The notes under the pieces: model-generated
What the model was told of the DNA's origin: nothing
The model's database searches: none
What the model saw: the letters and a program-made list of their open reading frames with translations, nothing else
Position numbers and translations under genes: made by a program
Assembly (NCBI GenBank): GCA_937928165.1
Contig: CALFVT010000020.1
Span: 64,001-128,000 of the forward strand
DNA length: 64,000 bases
DNA from: an uncultured Caulobacterales bacterium
GTDB lineage: Bacteria > Pseudomonadota > Alphaproteobacteria > Caulobacterales > Maricaulaceae
Reading direction: 5' to 3'
Part shown: positions 1 through 8,791 of the stretch, piece by piece
How the letters are laid out: every line of letters begins with the position of its first letter
How positions within the stretch are numbered: position 1 is the first letter of the stretch

Positions 1-43
1 CTGTAATAGCAGCGAAGAGTGATATGTAGATATGCTTTTGCAT
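1..43 (-). CDS. Start of a putative secreted protein (partial)
   Basis: An ATG at 43 on the minus strand opens a frame that stays open to the window edge and reads MQKHIYISLFAAIT, which looks like the start of a signal peptide. Only 14 codons are visible and no clear Shine-Dalgarno sequence precedes it. It would lie directly downstream of the dnaJ-like gene on the same strand. The call is tentative. Confidence 0.3.
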   Translation of the reverse strand, partial: MQKHIYISLFAAIT

Positions 44-99
44 AGTCGTGGTGTAGTCTGACGCCCCTGAACCTAAGCTGAACATATGACTTTTAGGCT

Positions 100-1020
100 T
101 TACTGAAATAGATTTGCGCGAATGTCATGATCGGTTTCTGTCCTTTTCGGCAAATCAACCCCTTTAACGGCATTTACGGTCATGGAATCAAGCTGAATAA
201 CGGGCTGAACGATCAAATCACCGCCCTTAATGCCCTTACCGCGCAGCCTAAGCTTTTGGCCAATACGCTCTCCAGACGGTAAGGTAATACTAATATCACC
301 AAGTGGTATGTTTAATCGTATTTTTGCCGCCGACAAAGCTTCATGAAGTGTGACAGGCAGATCAAGATAAATGTGATGGCCCGAGCGGCGAAAATGTTTA
401 TGCGGATCAACACTAATTTCAATTCGGGCGTCCCCCGCCGTGCCGCCATATTCGCCAGGCTTTCCTCTACCTTTAATCGTTATAACATGGCCGGTCTCAA
501 CCCCCGCCGGAATAGAGACTTTTAACGGCGCACCTGTTTTAGGCTTAAGAGTTTTACTAAGGCCACTCCAAGCTTCGAAAAAGGAAAGTTTAACGCGGTA
601 ACGAATATGGCCGCCGTTTTTGACGCGGCGCGGAGCTTGGCGGCGCTGCTGAAACGGCGAGTTACCGCCCATTTGCATCCCAAATAAGCTTTCGAGCATG
701 TCGCTCATATCCGCCCCACCGGCTACACCCTGTCCAAAAGGATGTTGCCCAAAGGGATTGCCGCCTCTCCCACCACTAAATCCAGCATGAGCATTTTGCT
801 GTCCATTGGCATCGACGCGGCCATTATCATATTGCACTTTAAGTTGCGGATTAGATAAAAGATTATAGGCCGCCGTAATCTCTTTAAACTTTTCTTCCGC
901 TGCTGCGCCCGAATTAACATCAGGGTGATATTTTTTTGCCAGCTTACGATAAGCCGAGCGAATATCGGCCTCATCTGCATCACGGCTAACGCCAAGAAGT
1001 TTATACGGGTCTTTTGCCAT
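100..1020 (-). CDS. CbpA-like DnaJ co-chaperone
   Basis: A 306-residue type II J-domain protein that should stimulate a DnaK-type Hsp70 in the cytoplasm. The N-terminal J domain (about residues 4-66) carries the HPD motif at 32-34. It is followed by a Gly/Phe-rich linker (about 75-125) and the two beta-sandwich substrate-binding domains (about 135-290). The four CxxCxGxG zinc repeats of true DnaJ are absent, so this is CbpA/DnaJ-class II rather than DnaJ itself. AAGG lies 10-13 bases before the ATG. It is downstream of the GTA cluster on the same strand, separated by 50 bp; no functional link is implied. Confidence 0.9.
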   Translation of the reverse strand: MAKDPYKLLGVSRDADEADIRSAYRKLAKKYHPDVNSGAAAEEKFKEITAAYNLLSNPQLKVQYDNGRVDANGQQNAHAGFSGGRGGNPFGQHPFGQGVAGGADMSDMLESLFGMQMGGNSPFQQRRQAPRRVKNGGHIRYRVKLSFFEAWSGLSKTLKPKTGAPLKVSIPAGVETGHVITIKGRGKPGEYGGTAGDARIEISVDPHKHFRRSGHHIYLDLPVTLHEALSAAKIRLNIPLGDISITLPSGERIGQKLRLRGKGIKGGDLIVQPVIQLDSMTVNAVKGVDLPKRTETDHDIRANLFQ

Positions 1021-1070
1021 TCAATTACCACCTTTACGCCCTATGTGGGCGTGAAGATTATGATTGCAAG

Positions 1071-4000
1071 TTAAACACCCATAGGAATCTGCAGCTTACT
1101 ACCAAAACCATAGGCTTCAGACCCTTGAGCCACTTCGGCGTAATCAATATTTATGCCTAAATCTGGCGGCACATCAAAAACAGGCGCAGACGTCACATTG
1201 TTAAAAACTTCATTTCCGTCTTGAAACAACCGTATTTCATAAATTTCTTCACTCTCCCCTAAGGGAATCTCAAGCCCCGTCCAGCGGTCACTATCTATGC
1301 GGCCGCGGCGTATCCATGATAAGCGCCTGAGGTCACTATCATAATGGCCATGAACAGGCGCAAAAGGCCGAAGATGCTGCGCGCGGTATAAGACATCTAT
1401 AGGACGGCTTTCCCGCCCCCCCGCAAAGGCTTGTAAGCTTAGCTCCGTATCAATAACGTCATTAGGTAAAGCCAAGCGGTCAAGTCCGCCGCCGGCCCCG
1501 TCGCCCAAACCTCTTGGGCCAGAGAGCAAAATGATCTGCCCGCCTGGCATAATATTATCCACCATCTCTGCATCAGACCCGGCAAGGCCGCGCAAAAGAA
1601 CAGATAATTCATAACGGCGGGGCGCGCTTAAAACGGCGTCCATCGCCGCAATAATTTCCCAGCCTAAATCTGTCTGCACCGCAAAATGGTTTGCCCCACT
1701 TAAAAACGCCGCCTCATCAACGGATGAAAGTGTACCATCCATTAATGTGATCTCACATTTATTGCCGTAATCTTTTCGCCCCAAAGGCCCGCGCGCCAGA
1801 CTGCTCTCAAGTTGTCCAATTATCAGTGGCGTTTGCACCGTAAGGCTTGGCTCCCCGAGCTTAATTTCAGTGGGCGAAAACGGAACTAATCGCGCGCCCA
1901 CAAGCGGGCCCGATTGATCCCTCGCAGTTAAATGACGACCCTTTATATCGGCGATGTCTAAAACAACAGGGTGGGGGCGCGGCCTTAGCGGAATGGGCTG
2001 TACGGGCATTGGCATAGAGCCACTTGGCGGTAGCCCTCGGCGAGGTTCCGCCCGGGCGGCGCGAATGTTCATCTGCCCCGCCTCAGCTTGCATATCCCCA
2101 ATCAGCCATAAACTATCATCTTGCGGCAAGCGGATAATATCACCGACTTCCAAATCAAGACGGCTAGGGGAGAGGCTGATTGATAAACGCTCTCGCCCCA
2201 AACTTGATTTAGATAGCAAGGTTTCCGCCGCAAAACTCGCAAGCGGTAAAGACAAGACAATCGGCGCATTTAAATCAAGAACCCGCACTGTCTCTGCTTG
2301 GCGGCTCCGCGCCGATAATGACCCGAGTTGGTAATCCTGCGCGCCATCAATAAATTGTAGGCGAACATCTAAAAGCTCTGCCTCCGAATCCGCCCGCAAA
2401 ATTAGCGCGCCGTTTTCCTCACCTTCAATAATATCTCCTATTTCAATATCCGTCACAACTTCAAAACCGTCGGAGACAAAACTAAGAGCCTCGGCCTGTT
2501 CAACCACATTAAAGCCGTAAATCAGCGCCAGCGGCTCAAGGGCGGCGCGGGCGGTCATAGGGCGGTCAATCACATAGCCTTCCACCAAGCCCGTAAGCCG
2601 CGTCACATCTACCGCATCAACGCCAGAGCTTTGGGAAATCTCATCAACCACATCCGCAAGGGGAACAAGCCCCGTTCGCCCAGTAAGCCAGTGACCAAGT
2701 TCCCAATTCTCTCCATCAGCCCATATATCTTGGCGCGCAGGAAAGTCCGGAAATGGCCGCGCATCCCATGTCCAAATACTCGTTCGGCTTAGATCAATCA
2801 TCGGCCCACCGTAAATAACAGAGTTTGGGTTACGCCCATGTTCAGGCGACCAGAAATCTAAATAGGCCTCAATATAGCGCCGCTGCATGAGATCATCACG
2901 ACTACCTGATGAAAAATAAGGAAAAAAGCTTTCACTACTTTTAGGGTCTACAAATACATTTGGTTGGTTTGCCCCTTTATCAATAGCTGGACAACCAAGC
3001 TCTGTAATCCAAAAGGGCTTAGATTGTGGCTCCCACGGCGATCGTATTAACTCATCGCCAATGCGGTTGTAATGATGGTTACGCCACCAATTCCCTATGT
3101 CTTTAAAGCGAAACACCCAATCTTCACCGCGCAAGCTATCTCGTATAGTTTGGCGGCGCTGAAACATGCGGTCTTCCTCTGAGCCGTAAAACCAATCATA
3201 GCCTTCCCCGCCCAAAACATTAGATTGCAAGTAAGCGCGGTCATATATGTCGTCATAATTTTGCGCATCTCGGTGGCTATCCCCATCACGCCAATCCGAC
3301 AGGGGCATATAGCTATCAATACTAACCGCGGATATAGCGGGGCTCGCCCAAAGCTCATCAAGATGGAAAAATACATCTCCGCTTCCGTCTTGAGGATGAT
3401 AGCCAAAATACTCCGACCAATCTGCGGCATAGCTTATCTGAACCTCTGGCCCAACAACTTCGGCGACATCATCAGCCAGCACAGAAAGCGCTGTGACAAA
3501 AGGAAACGCATTATCATTGCCGCGTAATTGTGTAAGACTACGCAGTTCAGAGCCAATAAGAAAATTATCAACATCCCCAGAGAGCCTCGCCAAATGAGCA
3601 TAGTGCAGGATAAAGCGCCGATAGCCAAAATTATCCTGCGGCGTCATAAGACTGTCGTCTAAGAGCGTAAAATCTGCGGGCTGTGTTGTCCCCATAAAGC
3701 TATCAACAAGCCCGTTCATAGCCGCTGTTTGGTCGGGGCTATCGATATGCCCTGGCGCAGGCGCGCAGGTTATACGCCCTCGCCACGGAAATGCGGGCTG
3801 GGAAGGCTCTTCATCATAAGGGTTCGGCCGCGCATTATCGGGCGGAATATCCATTAAAATAAACGGATATAAGGTCACAGAAAACCCGCGGGATTTTAGT
3901 GCCCGAATAGCTTGCAAAATTGATTCGTCCGATGGCGTGCCCCCAAAAACTGGCCGATCCTCCGCGTCTCGGCTAATAAGATAAGCCGAGTCCCGTTCTA

Positions 4001-4907
4001 TACCGCCAACTGACCATGTGAGCGGGTCTGTATTACGAAGGCTTTGTTCAATACCCGGACGCAGCGCACAATGATCCAGCCGTAAATCTGTACCAAACCA
4101 GCTAATGATAATGGAGACATGACGGCAATTCGGAAGCTGCGCTTCTAACTGATCGAGGGCCCGCTCTATATCCGTTAAGCCCGTAAGATTATTCACATTC
4201 ACCGTAGAAGATTGCCCCGCTCCTAATATATCTTCAACAGGCTGGGAGGCATAGGCAAACTCCCCAGATGAGGGTAAAAGACACACGCTTTGCACAAGGT
4301 CTTCAAGGCGCGGTTCACCGTCTCTGATGTTTGGGACTCTTTGCACTTCAAAAGACATTTGCGGCAAGCGGCCACCAAATTCATCAAGCGGAAAGTCTTC
4401 AAAAACCACATAGGCCGTATCTCTGAAGGCGGGCACATCCCCGCCTTCAATCGCTTCGATAACCGGGTCGGGTTGTTGATCTGCGCCGCCTTTATGCACT
4501 CGCATAGTAATATCAGAGATTGGCAATATCGCACCGTTCACCCAAATACGGTCAACGGATAAAATCTCGCCTTCACACAGGCCGACGGCAAAACTAACGC
4601 TATAGCTGAAATTTGTTTGGGTCGGGCCTCCGCCTTTGCCGCCAGCGCGTTCTTCTGTCGCAGTTTCTAACACCCGCGAGGCCCAGATCACTTGCCCTGC
4701 AAGGCGAGAGCGTCCGTAAATACGCGCCATTGGCGCACCATCGCGGGAGGTTTGGATATGAAAACTATCAAGGCGCGGCCCTTGGATGTTTCGGTTATCA
4801 AAAAGACCAGCAACGGTTTGTACCGCATAATTTTGCGCATATTGCCCAGCGGCTTGAATGAGGTTTGTCCCAATCTGCCGCGCACCATTTACAAGAAGTG
4901 TTGTCAT
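1071..4907 (-). CDS. GTA g15: host-specificity/tail tip megaprotein
   Basis: A 1278-residue protein matching the RcGTA g15 family (about 1300 residues), the large baseplate/tail-fibre protein that contacts the recipient cell. Around residues 255-700 it carries the GTA TIM-barrel-like domain: a WFGTDLR segment near residue 270, a TPSDESI/YPFILMD block and a WITELG segment near 640. A phage-tail_3-type domain and beta-rich C-terminal region follow. It is the last gene of the GTA operon; the preceding peptidase gene ends right at its start codon (4908 against 4907). Length is normal for the family, so the gene looks intact. Confidence 0.93.
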   Translation of the reverse strand: MTTLLVNGARQIGTNLIQAAGQYAQNYAVQTVAGLFDNRNIQGPRLDSFHIQTSRDGAPMARIYGRSRLAGQVIWASRVLETATEERAGGKGGGPTQTNFSYSVSFAVGLCEGEILSVDRIWVNGAILPISDITMRVHKGGADQQPDPVIEAIEGGDVPAFRDTAYVVFEDFPLDEFGGRLPQMSFEVQRVPNIRDGEPRLEDLVQSVCLLPSSGEFAYASQPVEDILGAGQSSTVNVNNLTGLTDIERALDQLEAQLPNCRHVSIIISWFGTDLRLDHCALRPGIEQSLRNTDPLTWSVGGIERDSAYLISRDAEDRPVFGGTPSDESILQAIRALKSRGFSVTLYPFILMDIPPDNARPNPYDEEPSQPAFPWRGRITCAPAPGHIDSPDQTAAMNGLVDSFMGTTQPADFTLLDDSLMTPQDNFGYRRFILHYAHLARLSGDVDNFLIGSELRSLTQLRGNDNAFPFVTALSVLADDVAEVVGPEVQISYAADWSEYFGYHPQDGSGDVFFHLDELWASPAISAVSIDSYMPLSDWRDGDSHRDAQNYDDIYDRAYLQSNVLGGEGYDWFYGSEEDRMFQRRQTIRDSLRGEDWVFRFKDIGNWWRNHHYNRIGDELIRSPWEPQSKPFWITELGCPAIDKGANQPNVFVDPKSSESFFPYFSSGSRDDLMQRRYIEAYLDFWSPEHGRNPNSVIYGGPMIDLSRTSIWTWDARPFPDFPARQDIWADGENWELGHWLTGRTGLVPLADVVDEISQSSGVDAVDVTRLTGLVEGYVIDRPMTARAALEPLALIYGFNVVEQAEALSFVSDGFEVVTDIEIGDIIEGEENGALILRADSEAELLDVRLQFIDGAQDYQLGSLSARSRQAETVRVLDLNAPIVLSLPLASFAAETLLSKSSLGRERLSISLSPSRLDLEVGDIIRLPQDDSLWLIGDMQAEAGQMNIRAARAEPRRGLPPSGSMPMPVQPIPLRPRPHPVVLDIADIKGRHLTARDQSGPLVGARLVPFSPTEIKLGEPSLTVQTPLIIGQLESSLARGPLGRKDYGNKCEITLMDGTLSSVDEAAFLSGANHFAVQTDLGWEIIAAMDAVLSAPRRYELSVLLRGLAGSDAEMVDNIMPGGQIILLSGPRGLGDGAGGGLDRLALPNDVIDTELSLQAFAGGRESRPIDVLYRAQHLRPFAPVHGHYDSDLRRLSWIRRGRIDSDRWTGLEIPLGESEEIYEIRLFQDGNEVFNNVTSAPVFDVPPDLGINIDYAEVAQGSEAYGFGSKLQIPMGV

Positions 4908-5363
4908 TTAAATATCCATGTCAGGAAAAGCAAAACTATAAACCCAGCGGCGGCGCCAATAGGGAATGAGAGAGCTTTCAACCACAGCTCGCCCCCAATA
5001 GGCATGAAGCATGGTTGTCGGCGAAATCAGAATAGCCACATGTTTACAAAGAGCTTGCGGCTGCATACGAAACATCAGCACGTCTCCGGGCCGCGTTTCA
5101 TCCATCACAATCGGTCGCAGATATGTTTGTGCGGCCTGAAGCAAGGTTTCTACGCCGCCGGTTTCAGCCCAGTCCACTGTATAGGGCGGCAGGAGCGCAG
5201 GCTCTGGGCCGTAAAGCTCGCGCCACACCCCACGAATAAGACCAAGACAGTCACAGCCCGCAGCCTTAACGCTAGATTGATGCTGATAAGGGGTATCCAG
5301 CCAGCTTAACGCCGTTTCTATAATCTTTGCGCGGGATAGATCACCGCCGTCCGAGGCCCTCAT
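4908..5363 (-). CDS. GTA g14: NlpC/P60 cell-wall peptidase
   Basis: A 151-residue NlpC/P60-fold peptidase of the phage tail type, expected to open the recipient's peptidoglycan during GTA DNA entry. The catalytic cysteine is in the GCDCLGL motif (Cys39) and the catalytic histidine is His108 in CKHVAIL. The start ATG overlaps the end of g13 by 4 bp, the usual translational coupling in this cluster. It is downstream of the hub gene g13 and upstream of g15, the canonical order. Confidence 0.92.
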   Translation of the reverse strand: MRASDGGDLSRAKIIETALSWLDTPYQHQSSVKAAGCDCLGLIRGVWRELYGPEPALLPPYTVDWAETGGVETLLQAAQTYLRPIVMDETRPGDVLMFRMQPQALCKHVAILISPTTMLHAYWGRAVVESSLIPYWRRRWVYSFAFPDMDI

Positions 5364-6019
5364 AAATAGCGAGAGCCGCCGTCGAGAACTTCGCCGGTTT
5401 GCGGGCCGCGCGACAAAGCATCATCCCCGAGCAAATAAGGAAACCCTCGAAAGTTTTTGAAATTATCAAATTGATTACGGCACGCTTGCACAGTGCGCGG
5501 ACAAGTGCTTCCGTTTGGAAAGGCCGCTAAATTCACCCCGCAACGACTATCCCCAAACTCTGCATCACAGCGGCGAGAAAATACGCGCCCTGTAGAACGG
5601 TCAAGCTTTGCTGTGCGCCCAATCAGCTCCGCTTCAAACCCTACCTCCCCAAAGCTCACATCGCCCAATGTCCAATTCGCGATATGCAGCGCGCTTGAGG
5701 GATTTTGCCAATTCACGCGAAATAAATCGACGCTAGCCCCATCATATAGCCCCGCCCGCAAGTCTTGCGGGGTGATCGCCTCGGATGAAAATAAACCATC
5801 CGCCCGAGCGCTATTGACAGAAAAACCAATATCTTGTTCCAAAGACCCTGCGTCAAAACCGCTTTTAGCTTCATAGCGAAGGCCGCCAAAGGCAATATCC
5901 TCATCATGGTCGGTAAAGCCAAGGCGGACACCATCTTTGCGGATTAATCGCCACGCCCAGCATAATGTGCTCACCGTGCTGCGAAATTCTGCGTCTTGCT
6001 GCGCTGTTAATTTACGCAT
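5360..6019 (-). CDS. GTA g13: DUF2163 tail hub protein, internally shortened
   Basis: A 219-residue DUF2163/BR0599-family protein, the tail hub in RcGTA. The N-terminal part (residues 1-150) aligns with the family pattern: TDHDEDI, AKSGFDAGSLEQD and the YDGA motif. The C-terminal core retains four cysteines (Cys151, 160, 173, 180) and the NFRGFPYLLGDD ending. In RcGTA-like proteins of about 290-300 residues the second and third of these cysteines are separated by some 80-90 residues; here only 12 residues separate them. The frame is clean across the junction. The family's hub is reported to hold an iron-sulphur cluster, and the cysteines are kept. The start overlaps g12 by 8 bp. Confidence 0.88.
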   Translation of the reverse strand: MRKLTAQQDAEFRSTVSTLCWAWRLIRKDGVRLGFTDHDEDIAFGGLRYEAKSGFDAGSLEQDIGFSVNSARADGLFSSEAITPQDLRAGLYDGASVDLFRVNWQNPSSALHIANWTLGDVSFGEVGFEAELIGRTAKLDRSTGRVFSRRCDAEFGDSRCGVNLAAFPNGSTCPRTVQACRNQFDNFKNFRGFPYLLGDDALSRGPQTGEVLDGGSRYL

Positions 6020-6641
6020 GGTCTAACACCTCTATAAGGGGAATTGACGGGATTTCGCCTGCGCCAAAGTTATCAAAGGAGATTTCAAGCTGCGGCGTAT
6101 CAAAGCGCACCGGAATATCAAATTCATATCCAGCCGTAATCACCGCACCCGCAGGCGGGGCCGTCTCAAAATTTATCCGCCCCCTTAGTCTATCAACCGA
6201 AAATTCAGATATAACATCACCGTCAACGGCGATAACAACGCTCTCACCTATGGGCTTCGTAATCGGGCGGTTGATCTCCCCTGCCGCATCGCCATAGGTT
6301 TTAAACAGTTGAAACTCTCTTTGCTGGCCTGTCCCAACCCCAACACCCTGATCGAGTGCGGTAATAGGCGTGCCGATAGCTGCAGATTGATAATCCACCG
6401 GATCACGAAAGCGGAAGCCAAATAAAGGCCCTTGGCGGGCTTCAAAAAAATTGAGTAAAATATAAATGTCATCGATTGATTTAAGCGCCGTTCCCGCGTC
6501 ATAAACGCGCCGTGAAAACCGCTGGGCCGTATTGCGCCGCTCTGTTCCGTTTGACAAAGCCGTAATCGTAACTTGCCGCCGAGGCCCACCTCGCGCCCCA
6601 AAAGCAAGGCGCACAGGAAAGCGTATGTCGTGAAAATCCAT
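6012..6641 (-). CDS. GTA g12: DUF2460 distal tail protein
   Basis: A 209-residue DUF2460 protein, the distal tail component in RcGTA. It begins MDFHDIRFPVRLAFGARGG, typical of the family, with the conserved RNTAQRFSRRVYDAG and GFRFRDPVDY segments. Length is normal (about 210). AAAGGA 7 bases before the ATG supports this start. It follows the tape-measure gene g11 by 22 bp and overlaps g13. Confidence 0.93.
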   Translation of the reverse strand: MDFHDIRFPVRLAFGARGGPRRQVTITALSNGTERRNTAQRFSRRVYDAGTALKSIDDIYILLNFFEARQGPLFGFRFRDPVDYQSAAIGTPITALDQGVGVGTGQQREFQLFKTYGDAAGEINRPITKPIGESVVIAVDGDVISEFSVDRLRGRINFETAPPAGAVITAGYEFDIPVRFDTPQLEISFDNFGAGEIPSIPLIEVLDHA

Positions 6642-6663
6642 TTTATGTCCTTTAGATATAACG

Positions 6664-7092
6664 CTAGATATAGCGTTGTCCGCTGGCGACGGCGCGGGCC
6701 ACTGCCGCAGAAATTTGTCCTTGAGAGCGCTGTAAGCCCTGCGGATTATTCATCCCAGTGACATTGAGGTTTACCGTTGTATTACGCCCATTGGAATTAC
6801 CGCCAAACGCACCGCCCAAAGCCCCGCCAAGCGCGCCGCCCAGCGTATTCGTTAGGGCATTTGTAATCGGCCCCGTAATAAATTGATCCACGGTTAAGCG
6901 GGTTAAATCCTGCGCGACAGAACTAGCGAGCGCGTTAAAAGAAAACTCCCCGCGCTGCGCCGCTCGCTCTAGGGAATTAGCAATACGGTCCCCGGCTTGC
7001 TCAAATACGCGGGCTAAATTATCCGCAGCTTCGAGCCCCGCCCCATCCACAAAGTCACTAAGAGCCTGCGCTGTTGTTTCAAATTCATCCAT
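6664..7092 (-). CDS. GTA g11: short tape-measure protein
   Basis: A 142-residue protein in the position of the GTA tape-measure gene. Residues 1-75 are amphipathic helix (NLARVFEQAGDRIANSLERA). A glycine-rich stretch with repeated GGAL units (about 98-112) follows, then the TVNLNVTG-type strand typical of lambda-family tape-measure C-termini. RcGTA g11 is about 219 residues, so this copy is short, which would fit a shorter tail. GAGGCG lies just before the ATG and the previous gene stops 3 bases upstream, so no longer start is available in this frame. Confidence 0.82.
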   Translation of the reverse strand: MDEFETTAQALSDFVDGAGLEAADNLARVFEQAGDRIANSLERAAQRGEFSFNALASSVAQDLTRLTVDQFITGPITNALTNTLGGALGGALGGAFGGNSNGRNTTVNLNVTGMNNPQGLQRSQGQISAAVARAVASGQRYI

Positions 7093-7095
7093 ATT

Positions 7096-7320
7096 TTACG
7101 CCTCATTTATATTTATAGTCACATCAGGAAACTGATCCATCATGTCCGATAGGGCCGCGCGGGTGACAGGCTGCACAGCGCCCTCGCCTGCTCGCTGCGA
7201 GATTAAAGTCAGCCAATCAAATAGGCTGAGGCTCCAAAATGCTTGAGGAGAGAGGCCGAAGATACGCACCGCAATATCGAGCCATGCTGCAAAGGGCCAA
7301 TCCTCATCATGACGGCGCAT
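7096..7320 (-). CDS. GTA g10.1: tail assembly chaperone (DUF2376-like)
   Basis: A small protein (74 residues from the chosen ATG) with the phage TAC_6/rcc01693-type core PFAAWLDIAVRIFGLSPQAFWSLS. These chaperones load the tape measure during tail assembly. The chosen start MRRHDEDW overlaps g10 by 14 bp; a longer form could begin at 7359 inside g10, but its extra residues look non-conserved. No good Shine-Dalgarno is visible, so translation is probably coupled to g10. Confidence 0.75.
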   Translation of the reverse strand: MRRHDEDWPFAAWLDIAVRIFGLSPQAFWSLSLFDWLTLISQRAGEGAVQPVTRAALSDMMDQFPDVTININEA

Positions 7321-7621
7321 TTTTACGGCCCACATATAAAGCTTTAAAACTATCTTCAAAAATCAAAGCCACTGCCTTAAAGAGCTCTGGGCTAAGATCA
7401 GGCTGGCGAACATCTGGCATATTAGCGCTATGACAGGGCCGTAAAAGCGCCGTTAAAATAACCGCAGCCGCTTGAGGGGTTAAATTTTTCATTTGAGCAC
7501 TTAACGCCTTTGGCCCCTGCGCGTTTAGCCTTTGCGAAATTTCTGCCAAGGCTCCAAGGGTTAACCTAAGCGTATATGAGCTTGCACCAATATTAACATG
7601 CTGATCTACGGGCTGAAACAT
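7307..7621 (-). CDS. GTA g10: GTA family tail protein (TAC_11)
   Basis: A 104-residue member of the GTA-gp10 family (phage TAC_11). It has the typical YTLRLTLGALAEISQRL opening helix and the PQAAAVILTALLRP block. It likely acts as a tail assembly chaperone together with the overlapping g10.1 product. AAGG lies about 12 bases upstream of the ATG. It lies between the major tail protein g9 and g10.1, as in RcGTA. Confidence 0.87.
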   Translation of the reverse strand: MFQPVDQHVNIGASSYTLRLTLGALAEISQRLNAQGPKALSAQMKNLTPQAAAVILTALLRPCHSANMPDVRQPDLSPELFKAVALIFEDSFKALYVGRKNAPS

Positions 7622-7635
7622 TGTTGTAATGTGCC

Positions 7636-8046
7636 TTAAATCGCCGTAAAATCGGCGGCACCTGCGGAGGTGAAGCTAATCTCATAGGTCGCTTCACCGG
7701 CAAAATTTCCGGCAAAATTTAGACGGTTAATAAGAAACTCACCTTCAATATGCCCAAATCCCGGCAATATAAAGCGGCATTCCAAAGCCGTTTGATCAAA
7801 AAAGGCTTGCCGAACAAGACTATCACTTTGGGCATCTTTAAATATACCGGAGCCAGAGATATCCGCAGATTTAACCCCACTTCCTGGTAAAAGCTCCCGC
7901 CACTGATCAGCAGAATCATGGTCGGTAATATCAATCGTTCGAGCATTAAAGGTGAGGTTTTTACTCCGTAAACCCGCCACAGTGATAAATTCGCCGGCTT
8001 GATTTCTAAGTTTAACGAGCATATCTCGTCCGCGCTGCGCCGTCAT
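7636..8046 (-). CDS. GTA g9: major tail protein (TP901-1 family)
   Basis: A 136-residue tail tube protein of the TP901-1/GTA g9 family. It starts MTAQRGRDMLVKL and carries the family blocks TIDITDHDSADQWRELL, KSADISGSGIFKD and GEATYEISFTSAG. Hexamers of this protein build the GTA tail tube. Length is normal. The ATG overlaps the g8 stop by 4 bases. Confidence 0.93.
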   Translation of the reverse strand: MTAQRGRDMLVKLRNQAGEFITVAGLRSKNLTFNARTIDITDHDSADQWRELLPGSGVKSADISGSGIFKDAQSDSLVRQAFFDQTALECRFILPGFGHIEGEFLINRLNFAGNFAGEATYEISFTSAGAADFTAI

Positions 8047-8477
8047 GGGTTTGTCTCCATCTCTAGGGTTTCGGTTTGAACAGACAGACGGATAAGCCCA
8101 TGCTGCGTTCGGTTGTCACGGGCGCGAAAGACATCCGTGTAAAGAATATTTAATCCAGCAATGCGGTGATCACCTTGCGTCTTTGGAATGGCCTCTAAGC
8201 GGTCTGATAGGCTAGCTAAAAGATCAACAATCTCCGCCCGCCCGCTATAACGCGACCAAATATGTAAAGTGACCGTATGAGATAAAATCTCAATATCATC
8301 ACCGCTACGGTCTTCACTGCGCACAGTGCCGTAACTGAGGTAAGGATAAATAGGGTCCTCTGGCGCATAGTCATAAAGCCGCGCAGGCGATCCGAAGACA
8401 TCCTCAATAACGCTATCTTGTGACAGATAATCATGTAAAATAGCCGATATAATTGCCGGCCCTTTTGCTGCGCTCAT
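8043..8477 (-). CDS. GTA g8: DUF3168 tail terminator
   Basis: A 144-residue DUF3168 protein, the tail terminator that joins the tail tube to the head neck. The core includes FGSPARLYDYAPEDPIYPYLSYG and THTVTLHIWSRY-like strands. The start at MSAAKGPAII was chosen because AGGAGG lies 7 bases upstream and the ATGA overlaps the g7 stop codon; an upstream in-frame start at 8495 lacks such a site. Confidence 0.9.
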   Translation of the reverse strand: MSAAKGPAIISAILHDYLSQDSVIEDVFGSPARLYDYAPEDPIYPYLSYGTVRSEDRSGDDIEILSHTVTLHIWSRYSGRAEIVDLLASLSDRLEAIPKTQGDHRIAGLNILYTDVFRARDNRTQHGLIRLSVQTETLEMETNP

Positions 8478-8791
8478 TGCTGTTCCTCCTCGCAAATAAA
8501 GTGAAGCCGGCTGCCGCGCGCATCCGGGTCAGACACGGCGATGACGCGCAAGATACGCTCACCCCATAAAATTCGTAGCCGCTCGGGCAAGTTCGGATAA
8601 AACCGCGTCACCACCTGATAAGCTTGCGTCACCGTTCGGCGTCCATTACGATCCATCTCGCGGGAGATACGCGGCTCAATATGAGCCCAAAGGCGGGTAT
8701 GAAAAATCCAGCGCGTTTCAAATCCACCCCGGCCATCAGGCGTTTCTTCTGCTCGGTAAAGGCCAATCGGCGTTCGTAATTGCCCAATCAT
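8474..8791 (-). CDS. GTA g7: head-tail adaptor (head closure)
   Basis: A 105-residue phage head-tail adaptor/stopper protein. It starts MIGQLRTPIGLYR and has the FETRWIFHTRLWAHIEP and GERILRVIAVSDPDARG segments typical of the SPP1 gp16-like family. It overlaps g6 by 4 bp upstream and g8 by 4 bp downstream. In RcGTA this protein seals the neck below the portal and adaptor. Confidence 0.9.
   Translation of the reverse strand: MIGQLRTPIGLYRAEETPDGRGGFETRWIFHTRLWAHIEPRISREMDRNGRRTVTQAYQVVTRFYPNLPERLRILWGERILRVIAVSDPDARGSRLHFICEEEQQ

Noticed and set aside
7096-7359. Programmed frameshift joining g10 and g10.1, as in lambda G/GT
   Set aside because: The overlap would need a +1 (or -2) shift and no clear slippery heptamer is present; a separate ATG start with coupling explains the layout.
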